Below, piece by piece: positions 1 through 5,609 of a stretch of 6,959 nucleotides of DNA; the first letter of the stretch is position 1; every line of letters begins with the position of its first letter. The translations under genes and the position numbers were made by a program. The notes below the pieces were generated by a model. The model was not told the origin of the DNA. It saw only the letters and a list, made by a program, of their open reading frames with translations, and ran no database searches. The stretch is taken from the NCBI GenBank assembly GCA_963656345.1, contig CAVKHY010000110.1, positions 1 through 6,959 of the forward strand, in the 5' to 3' direction. This DNA comes from CAKUFA01 sp963656345 (GTDB taxonomy: Bacteria > Bacillota > Clostridia > Christensenellales > Aristaeellaceae).

Positions 1-66
1 CCGTGTACCGAACGGTACGCACGGTGCGGTGAGAGGTCGGGAGTTAGTCACTCCATCCTACTCGAT
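1..66 (+). mobile_element. Group II intron 3' end (domains V and VI), truncated by the window edge
   Basis: The bases fold as the last two domains of a bacterial group II intron. In domain V, CCGTG (1-5) pairs with CACGG (20-24) and TACC (6-9) pairs with GGTA (14-17). A GAAC loop caps the stem, and the characteristic two-base bulge CG is at 18-19. The A and G of the catalytic AGC triad would lie just left of base 1. In domain VI, GAG (31-33) pairs with CTC (61-63), GG with CC (35-36/57-58), and GGAGT with ACTCC (40-44/50-54). A60 is unpaired in the 3' strand. If the intron ends with AT at 65-66, A60 is the seventh base from the end, where the branch-point adenosine belongs. The 3' exon would start at 67. 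The DVI ending CTACTCGATT is one I recall from Firmicutes introns. The reverse transcriptase/maturase gene, if present, is outside the window. Domain assignment is by folding by eye; subclass is not determined. Confidence 0.85.
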
Positions 67-104
67 TGTCCGGCATTTGGCTGTTTCAACTTTTCTGCAA
101 CAAG

Positions 105-140
105 AAAGGAAGCCGCTTGTTTTCACAAGTGACTTCCTTT
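105..140. terminator. Bidirectional terminator hairpin at the end of the permease operon
   Basis: GGAAG (108-112) pairs with CTTCC (133-137). After one C/A mismatch, CGCTTG (114-119) pairs with CAAGTG (126-131), leaving a 6-base loop. Flanking AAA (105-107) and TTT (138-140) extend the stem. Read on the + strand the hairpin is followed by TTTTT (138-142). Read on the - strand it is followed by a weaker TTTCTTGTT run. It lies about 22 bases beyond the permease stop, so it can end the - strand transporter transcript, and it can also stop + strand transcription coming out of the group II intron. Confidence 0.75.
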
Positions 141-162
141 TTGCTTCATAGCATAGCTGGCT

Positions 163-2061
163 TTAGGATGCCAGTTCCTTGACTTCTCCCCGGTGGAACT
201 TAGCTTTGATGGCTGCCAGCCGCTTCCGGCGTTTTTCCTTCCGCTCCAGCCGCTCACCCAGGTCTCTTGCGCCCACGCCATACACCAGGTATAGAATCAG
301 GCCGGAGATCACCATGATGAATACGGTGGATGCGCAGCGTCTGCCGGATGCGTTCACGTTGTAGCCGTCTCGGCCTTCCTCGGCGCACATGCTCTGAATG
401 ACCATGGCGTAGGTGGTGCCGTAACTGGACTGGAAGGTGGCGGACATGTCATATTCCGTAAACAGGGCGTTGAAGTTCAGGGCAAAGACTGCCAGCACGC
501 TGGGGAGCACAATGGGCAGCTTTACCTTCAGGAAGGTGACCAGACTGCTGGCCCCCAGGTTCCTTGCCGCATCCTCCAGCTCTTCATCAATGGCGTAGAA
601 GGCGGCTTTAATCATCCGCAGGGCGAAGGGCAGCTTCACCACCGTGTAGGCCATCACAATCAGGAAGCGGACATTCTCCTTCATGTACAGGTTGTTGTTG
701 AACACATACCATACGCTGTCGGAGTTAAAGTAGGTGCGGTAGGAATAGCAGATCAGGATGGTAGGCAGCAGCCAGGGGAAGAGCATGCTGTATTCCATGG
801 CCACAGCCCGCTTCTTGCCCTTGTTCTTAAAGATGTAGTTGACTGCAACCACCACAATGACGCAGGCCAGTGCTGCCGCAATGGCGGACATGACGAAGCT
901 GAGACGGATGCCTCCAACCGTGGCGTCATTGCTGAACAGACCGGAAATGCTGCCTTCACGAACCTTCACCTTGCCGCGATTGGTCAGGAATTCATAATCC
1001 TGCTGGCCGAAGAAGTTGATCAGCGTGAACTGATCGAAGGACAGGGACTTGGCACGAATGGCAGGATAGTTCTGGAAGGCGAAGAGGATGATCATCACCA
1101 CAGGGGTCATGTAGATGATGAAAAGCACATAGGCGTAAATGTGTGCCAGTACGTTGGCCACCGGATTGGTAATCTTCTGCTTGACCAGCTTGGCCTTGGT
1201 TTTGCTGACGGACAGATAATGACCCTTTCGCTCATAGGAGGAGAGCACCGTCAGCAGCACAATGGTGAATAGTGCCAGAATGATGGACAGCAGTGCGGCA
1301 CGTGCTTGCGGGAAGGCTTCATCGGCTGTGGAGGATCCGGCCAAGCGGACAATCTCCGGGTTGATGGAGTCGTAACCCAGCAGGGTGGGAGCACTCATGG
1401 CGCATAGGCCGGTGATGAAGGTCATTACCGTCAGGGAAAACAGGGTGGGAATCAGGGTGGGCAAAACCACCTTCCGGAGCACCGTGAAGGGCTTGGCACC
1501 CAGGTTCCGGGCGGCCTCTACCGTGTTGTAGTCAATGGCACGGATGGCGTTGCGCAGGAACAGAGCATGGTTGCTGGTGCAGGCAAAGGTCATGGTGAAC
1601 AGCACCGCATTAAAGCCGGAGAACCAGTTTTTGTCCATGTCCGGGAACATGCCGCACAGCCATGTGGTCAGGATACCGTCGCTGTCATACAGGAAAAGGT
1701 AGCCGGTCACCAGCGCCACGCCGGAATAAATCAAGGTGGTCATATAGCCGATGCGGAGGATCTTGATGTCAAAGTATTCCGTCAGCAGCACAATGCTGAT
1801 GCCTACGATGTTCACCGTGATCACCAGGCACACGGCCAGCTTCAGGGAATTCATCACATAGCTGGGCATGTTGCCGGCGAAGAAGAAGCGAATAACTGCC
1901 CAGGGGTCAATGTTGCCATTAGCATCCTTTACGGTGAACACCTGGGTAATGGTGTTCAGGCAGGGCAGGAGCATAAAGCCGAAGAAGAGGTAGACAAAGA
2001 AGGCAATGCCAAAGACCTTCCACAGGTTGCCCGGATTCAGGGAGGAAAGTTTCTTTTTCAT
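163..2061 (-). CDS. ABC transporter permease, two fused transmembrane halves (FbpB/AfuB type)
   Basis: This is the membrane channel of a binding-protein-dependent ABC importer, 632 residues. About twelve hydrophobic segments are visible, six per half (roughly 14-34, 70-92, 102-124, 148-168, 201-223, 254-272; then 305-328, 384-408, 420-438, 463-483, 513-531, 577-597). Each half has an EAA loop, which docks on the ATPase: EAARNLG followed by LP at about 182-201, and DAARNLG followed by LP at about 497-516. Two fused permease halves are the usual architecture of ferric-iron (FbpB/AfuB) importers and some relatives such as 2-aminoethylphosphonate systems, so the substrate is not fixed by this gene. 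The C-terminus is a basic, Lys/Arg-rich cytoplasmic tail. ATG at 2059-2061 is chosen because AAGGGGG lies 7 bases upstream. An in-frame TTG at 2065-2067 would sit one base from that site. The gene follows the ATPase gene with a 12-base gap and is last in its operon. Confidence 0.93.
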   Translation of the reverse strand: MKKKLSSLNPGNLWKVFGIAFFVYLFFGFMLLPCLNTITQVFTVKDANGNIDPWAVIRFFFAGNMPSYVMNSLKLAVCLVITVNIVGISIVLLTEYFDIKILRIGYMTTLIYSGVALVTGYLFLYDSDGILTTWLCGMFPDMDKNWFSGFNAVLFTMTFACTSNHALFLRNAIRAIDYNTVEAARNLGAKPFTVLRKVVLPTLIPTLFSLTVMTFITGLCAMSAPTLLGYDSINPEIVRLAGSSTADEAFPQARAALLSIILALFTIVLLTVLSSYERKGHYLSVSKTKAKLVKQKITNPVANVLAHIYAYVLFIIYMTPVVMIILFAFQNYPAIRAKSLSFDQFTLINFFGQQDYEFLTNRGKVKVREGSISGLFSNDATVGGIRLSFVMSAIAAALACVIVVVAVNYIFKNKGKKRAVAMEYSMLFPWLLPTILICYSYRTYFNSDSVWYVFNNNLYMKENVRFLIVMAYTVVKLPFALRMIKAAFYAIDEELEDAARNLGASSLVTFLKVKLPIVLPSVLAVFALNFNALFTEYDMSATFQSSYGTTYAMVIQSMCAEEGRDGYNVNASGRRCASTVFIMVISGLILYLVYGVGARDLGERLERKEKRRKRLAAIKAKFHRGEVKELAS

Positions 2062-2068
2062 TTCCAAT

Positions 2069-2073
2069 CCCCC

Positions 2074-2075
<2 letters not shown>
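2069..2075 (-). promoter_or_regulatory. Ribosome binding site of the permease, overlapping the ATPase stop codon
   Basis: Read on the - strand, AAGGGGG begins inside the TAA stop (2074-2076) of the ATPase gene and lies 7 bases before the ATG at 2061. Overlap of stop and ribosome binding site suggests translational coupling of ATPase and permease. It also argues against the TTG start two codons upstream. Confidence 0.7.
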
Positions 2076-3081
<1,006 letters not shown>

Positions 3082-3144
3082 GCAATACAGCTCCTTACCT
3101 CAATGTGCGGGCAGCAGCAGAACGATCCCCTTCATAAATAAAAT

Positions 3145-3175
3145 GTATGGCGAGCCCGATCCGGACCCGCCATAC
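3145..3175 (-). terminator. Stem-loop with T-rich tail between binding-protein and ATPase genes (attenuating terminator)
   Basis: On the - strand two 14-base arms pair, starting GTATGGCG and ending CGCCATAC, with two G-T wobbles and a 3-base GAT loop. The tail ATTTTATTTATG follows (3133-3144). It lies 36 bases beyond the binding-protein stop and about 64 bases before the ATPase start. A stable hairpin with a T-rich but interrupted tail, and no visible new promoter before the ATPase gene, fits partial termination or 3'-end protection that leaves more binding-protein mRNA than ATPase/permease mRNA. Such intercistronic stem-loops are well known in importer operons such as malE-malF. Confidence 0.75.
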
Positions 3176-3187
3176 CGGGGTTCTATC

Positions 3188-3200
3188 CTGCAATTTGCAG
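3188..3200. repeat. Short perfect inverted repeat after the binding-protein gene
   Basis: CTGCAA and TTGCAG flank a single central T, 12 bases past the binding-protein stop codon. The loop is too small to form a good hairpin, so it may simply be a palindrome of no function. It is the only other feature in the 130-base gap before the ATPase gene. Confidence 0.3.
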
Positions 3201-3211
3201 CCGGGCGATTT

Positions 3212-4423
3212 TTACTCGGCAGCCTGGGTCAGCGTAGCCCAGTTCAGATTGTCCCAATCCGGCTCAGCAGGTGCCTGGTTGGCGTCTGCCCAGTAGAAGC
3301 CCAGGTTGGTCATGATGTTGGTCCATTCCTTGGTGTGAGCGGCCACATACTCGGCATAGGTCATGTCGGTGCCTTCCACCTTTTCCAGTGCGCAGTTCTT
3401 CAGCTGGTAGATGGCGGGAATCTCGTCGCCGTACACTGCAGCCACAGCCACTTCGTTGCAGGGGAAGGAGTCGAACTCGTCGGACCATTCGGCCTGGGTA
3501 GCGGCGGAACCGAACCACTCGGCGAAGGCCTTTACAGCCTCGGTCTGCTCTTCGGTACGGTCAGCACGATCCAGAATGCCGATGTACTCAGCAATGTAGT
3601 AGGTGCCATCGGCAATGTCCACAACGCCCCAGTTCTCGGGGGTGGTGGTGCCGGTCAGCGGCACGGAGGAGCTGTCGGCAGCAGAGTCGATCTTGCCGTA
3701 CAGAGAAGAGGAATAGAAGGTGGATACCTGCACGTCGCCCCGGTTCAGGGGATCGAAGCCGTAGCTGTCGCCGGTGAAGTCACCCTCGGCGCAGTACTTC
3801 CACAGCATCTTCCAGCCGTCCACGGAAATGCCGCCGGCGGGGCTGGTGGGATCGGTGTAGGAGTACAGCAGAGCACTGTTGATGTTGCTGTTGGTGGTGC
3901 CGCCCACCTTGCCCTGACGATACCACTTATAACCGCAGTTCACGATGTCGGCCCAGTGATCAAAGCTCAGCGTCTTGCCATTGGTGCCCTTGTCATCGGT
4001 ACGGTAGAGCATCAGCACGTTCTGCACAACCAGACCGTAGGCCTTGCCGGGATACACGTACTTGCCAACTTCATCGGCCCAAGAGGGAGTCCAGTCCATG
4101 ACAGACAGGTTCTCATAGGTGCCGGAAACCAGCTGAGACCAGCGGGTTTCGTTCAGGCCGAAGAGGATGTCGCCATCCTTGCTTTCATTAGCCTTCTGAA
4201 TGGCGTTCGTGTCGCCGGAGATAACGGAGTTGTCGTCAATGGAGATGGAGAAGCCAGCCTTCTTGGCGGCATTGGTCAGCCAGTTGACGCGTTCGGTAGA
4301 GTTGGAGTTGGAGTAGATCCGGATGGTGTAGCCGGAATAATCCTTGGTTTCTTCGGCTACAGCGCCTGCTGCCAGCGTGAGCACCATGGCCAGTGCCAGC
4401 AGGAGAGATACGAGTTTCTTCAT
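3212..4423 (-). CDS. ABC transporter substrate-binding protein, ferric-iron/AfuA-FbpA-like family
   Basis: This is the extracytoplasmic receptor of the importer encoded just downstream, 403 residues. A Sec signal peptide is clear: MKK, a Leu/Ala core at about 4-20, and a likely signal peptidase I site after AVA (21-23). No cysteine is present at the cleavage region, so it is not a lipoprotein. The mature N-terminus (YTIRIYSNSNSTERVNWL, about 32-49) and the region ending DILFGLNETRW (85-95) resemble the first lobe of iron/AEP-type binding proteins of solute-binding family 1. Residues 291-315 (EEQTEAVKAFAEWFGSAATQAEWSD) match the usual helix near the end of the second lobe. A Tyr-Tyr pair (275-276) is present, but it does not align convincingly with the iron-ligand tyrosines of FbpA. 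Four cysteines (163, 211, 322, 344) remain after cleavage. AAAAGGAGG (4432-4440) lies 8 bases before the ATG. First gene of the operon; substrate is unproven. Confidence 0.9.
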   Translation of the reverse strand: MKKLVSLLLALAMVLTLAAGAVAEETKDYSGYTIRIYSNSNSTERVNWLTNAAKKAGFSISIDDNSVISGDTNAIQKANESKDGDILFGLNETRWSQLVSGTYENLSVMDWTPSWADEVGKYVYPGKAYGLVVQNVLMLYRTDDKGTNGKTLSFDHWADIVNCGYKWYRQGKVGGTTNSNINSALLYSYTDPTSPAGGISVDGWKMLWKYCAEGDFTGDSYGFDPLNRGDVQVSTFYSSSLYGKIDSAADSSSVPLTGTTTPENWGVVDIADGTYYIAEYIGILDRADRTEEQTEAVKAFAEWFGSAATQAEWSDEFDSFPCNEVAVAAVYGDEIPAIYQLKNCALEKVEGTDMTYAEYVAAHTKEWTNIMTNLGFYWADANQAPAEPDWDNLNWATLTQAAE

Positions 4424-4431
4424 ACCTGAAG

Positions 4432-4440
4432 CCTCCTTTT
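4432..4440 (-). promoter_or_regulatory. Ribosome binding site of the iron-type binding protein
   Basis: AAAAGGAGG on the - strand is a near-perfect anti-16S match, 8 bases before the ATG at 4423. It fixes this start and predicts high translation, as expected for a binding protein. Confidence 0.8.
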
Positions 4441-4474
4441 CGTTATGACAATAAACGGATCGAACCTCGTGGTA

Positions 4475-4503
4475 ATCATATCATAGAAGGGGTTTTTTGT
4501 AAA
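4475..4503 (-). promoter_or_regulatory. Promoter of the transporter operon
   Basis: Read on the - strand, -35 TTTACA (4498-4503) and -10 TATGAT (4475-4480) are separated by 17 bases. TGA directly precedes the -10 box (extended -10). Transcription would start near 4468, giving a leader of about 45 bases before the binding-protein ATG. It is the best sigma-A-type promoter facing the operon. Confidence 0.7.
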
Positions 4504-4515
4504 GTATTTGTAAAG
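4497..4515. repeat. Tandem direct repeat TTGTAAAG over the transporter -35 box (candidate operator)
   Basis: On the + strand TTGTAAAG occurs at 4497-4504 and again at 4508-4515, starts 11 bases apart, about one helical turn, so both copies present the same DNA face. The first copy covers the -35 hexamer and the second lies just upstream of it. The position suits binding of a repressor or activator; the adjacent YheO-like regulator is the natural candidate. Function is inferred from position and periodicity only. Confidence 0.45.
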
Positions 4516-4606
4516 GAAAACCTGCAAGCTTTTTACCAGAATCAATACTTTGTGGTCAAAAACCATTCCGTTTCTGCCATGTATGCGTAGTCCGGAAACG
4601 TTCGTC

Positions 4607-4634
4607 TTGCGATTTCCCATCATTATGCTATAAT
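4607..4634 (+). promoter_or_regulatory. Promoter of the YheO-like regulator gene
   Basis: -35 TTGCGA (4607-4612), a 16-base spacer and a perfect -10 TATAAT (4629-4634) preceded by TGC (extended -10). Transcription would start about 4641, leaving a short leader of about 20 bases before the ATG at 4662. It is divergent from the transporter promoter, with the two -10 boxes about 150 bases apart. Confidence 0.75.
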
Positions 4635-4636
4635 GA
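4620..4636. repeat. 17-bp palindrome over the regulator -10 box (candidate autoregulatory operator)
   Basis: TCATTAT (4620-4626) and ATAATGA (4630-4636) form perfect 7-base arms around a 3-base centre GCT. The right arm overlaps the -10 hexamer, so a protein bound here would block RNA polymerase. The A/T-rich arms resemble parts of Fur-family boxes, but spacing and arm order differ from the 7-1-7 Fur consensus. Partial self-complementarity is expected in A/T-rich promoter DNA, so function is a hypothesis. Confidence 0.45.
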
Positions 4637-4661
4637 ATAAGAAAAAACTGTTACGATTGGA

Positions 4662-5327
4662 ATGAAGGAAATGTCCATTGCGCCTATTGAACTGACGGAA
4701 AATGACCGTGCCATCCTGGACTCTTACAAGGTGATGATGGACGGCTTGTCCGACTACCTGGGCAGTGCCTATGAGCTGGTGCTGCACAGCCTGGATAATC
4801 TGGAGCACTCTGCCATTAAGGTGATCAATGGCTACCATACCGGCCGCACCGAAGGGGCACCCATTACGGAAATGGCACTGCGGATGCTGGAGCACATTGC
4901 GGCCACCAAGCAAAAGGATTATGTGTGCTATCACGGGTACAACAAGGATGGACATCCCCTTCGCTCCACGACCATTGCCATTCGCAGCAGCGGCAGGATC
5001 ATCGGACTGCTGTGCATGAACTTCTATATGGATACCCCTTTGTCCGACCTGTTCAAAACCTTTTCTGCTGCCCCTTTTATCGATGAAACCTATGTGCAGA
5101 GCGCAGAGGATACCATCCACGCCGCCATCGAAAGAGCCAAAGAGGTGGTGAACGAGACCATGCCGGAGAACGCTCCCGCACGGAATCGTGCCATTATCGA
5201 GCAGCTGGACGCATCCGGGGTGTTCCGCATCAAGGATGCGGTGAACTGCGTGGCACAGGCACTGAACATTTCCAGGAACACCGTGTACCTGCATTTGCGC
5301 ACCCTGCGGGAAAAGGGAAAGAAGTAA
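4662..5327 (+). CDS. YheO/DauR-like transcriptional regulator (PAS_6 sensor plus HTH_22)
   Basis: A cytoplasmic DNA-binding regulator of 221 residues, close to the family's usual length. The N-terminal half (about 16-125) is a YheO-like PAS_6 domain, recognised by YELVLHSLDNLEHSAIKVINGYHTGR (37-62) and by the strand IGLLCMNFYMD (114-124). The C-terminal part (about 160-216) is an HTH_22 helix-turn-helix in which VAQALNISRNTVYLHLRTL (197-215) gives the turn and recognition helix. The family includes E. coli YheO and Pseudomonas DauR, which represses D-arginine catabolism and responds to a small ligand. The ligand here is unknown. The start at 4662 has only a weak site (TTGGA); an in-frame ATG at 4671 has a purine run directly against it and is less likely. 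It stands alone, divergent from the iron-type transporter and followed by a terminator, so control of that transporter and of itself is the likely job. Confidence 0.9.
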   Translation: MKEMSIAPIELTENDRAILDSYKVMMDGLSDYLGSAYELVLHSLDNLEHSAIKVINGYHTGRTEGAPITEMALRMLEHIAATKQKDYVCYHGYNKDGHPLRSTTIAIRSSGRIIGLLCMNFYMDTPLSDLFKTFSAAPFIDETYVQSAEDTIHAAIERAKEVVNETMPENAPARNRAIIEQLDASGVFRIKDAVNCVAQALNISRNTVYLHLRTLREKGKK

Positions 5328-5369
5328 GATCTTCTTTCCATCGCCGCCTGCAAGGATGAAAAAAACCAT

Positions 5370-5422
5370 GCCTTTTCTTTTCGCAGTCTCATGCTTTGAG
5401 TGCTAAAAGGAAAGGCTTTTTT
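5370..5422 (+). terminator. Intrinsic terminator of the regulator gene
   Basis: GCCTTTTCTTTT (5370-5381) pairs with AAAAGGAAAGGC (5405-5416) with one G-T wobble, and TTTTTT (5417-5422) follows directly. The 23-base apical region can fold further (CTCA 5387-5390 with TGAG 5397-5400). An A-run before the left arm gives some capacity in the other direction. It lies 42 bases past the regulator stop and insulates it from the downstream sugar-type gene. Confidence 0.85.
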
Positions 5423-5438
5423 GTGTTGATTCATGTTA

Positions 5439-5450
5439 AAAATATATTTT
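5439..5450. promoter_or_regulatory. A/T-rich palindrome, possible UP element
   Basis: AAAATATATTTT lies 12 bases upstream of the -35 box of the sugar-type binding-protein gene. It is a perfect palindrome made only of A and T, in the position where RNA polymerase alpha-subunit contacts (UP elements) occur. Separately, CATGTT (5432-5437) and AACATG (5474-5479) form an inverted pair flanking this element and the -35 box. Neither is proven. Confidence 0.35.
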
Positions 5451-5462
5451 CTGGTTTATATA

Positions 5463-5491
5463 TTGACAAAATAAACATGTAGCGATATACT
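5463..5491 (+). promoter_or_regulatory. Promoter of the sugar-type binding-protein gene
   Basis: Perfect -35 TTGACA (5463-5468), a 17-base spacer, and -10 TATACT (5486-5491). Transcription would start near 5498, giving a leader of about 112 bases. The near-consensus sequence predicts strong expression unless repressed. No clear catabolite-response (cre) element is visible. Confidence 0.8.
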
Positions 5492-5524
5492 TGCCTCGAA
5501 ACACGAACGTTATAAATCCATAAG

Positions 5525-5585
5525 AGCTGTGAAGAATTGACAGCTGTAAAGGAGGCTTTGATACTGCCGAAGAGGATGGCGGTAT
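5525..5585 (+). other. Structured leader: two stem-loops around an orphan Shine-Dalgarno sequence
   Basis: Hairpin 1 pairs AGCTGT (5525-5530) with ACAGCT (5540-5545) around loop GAAGAATTG. Hairpin 2 pairs ATACTGCC (5561-5568) with GGCGGTAT (5578-5585, one wobble) around loop GAAGAGGAT. Both loops have nine bases and begin GAAGA. Between them sits AAAGGAGG (5548-5555), as good a ribosome site as the real one but 54 bases before the ATG. The only reading frame it could serve is a 9-codon TTG-started frame (5558-5587) at too short a spacing. It could be a 30S docking site that stabilises the mRNA, or a control element. No known riboswitch is recognised. Confidence 0.5.
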
Positions 5586-5591
5586 AAAGAT

Positions 5592-5602
5592 AAAAAAGGA
5601 GG
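5592..5602 (+). promoter_or_regulatory. Ribosome binding site of the sugar-type binding protein
   Basis: AAAAAAGGAGG lies 7 bases before the ATG at 5610, an ideal match and spacing. It decides the start and distinguishes the true site from the orphan copy at 5548-5555. Confidence 0.8.
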
Positions 5603-5609
5603 TTTCAGT

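Noticed and set aside
2062..2067. TTG start two codons upstream for the permease
   Set aside because: It lies one base from the ribosome site, too close for initiation; the ATG at 2059-2061 has ideal 7-base spacing.
4472..4485. Possible Fur box over the transporter -10 region
   Set aside because: The - strand sequence TGATATGATTACCA resembles TGATAATNATTATCA only with a one-base deletion and a mismatch; much of the likeness comes from the -10 box itself.
4420..4623. 67-codon - strand frame across the divergent promoter region
   Set aside because: It spans both promoters, overlaps the binding-protein start, has no ribosome site before its ATG and resembles no protein family.
4623..5369. - strand open frame opposite the YheO-like regulator
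   Set aside because: The + strand reading matches the YheO family throughout; the - strand protein is a compositional shadow, and the frame runs into the terminator region.
5463..5500. Catabolite-response (cre) element at the sugar-type promoter
   Set aside because: No stretch fits the TGWAARCGNTWNCW consensus well; TGTAGCGATATAC fails at core positions.
5558..5587. Nine-codon leader peptide after the orphan Shine-Dalgarno sequence
   Set aside because: The TTG start is only two bases from the GGAGG, and the peptide (MILPKRMAV) has no run of repeated codons suggesting attenuation.
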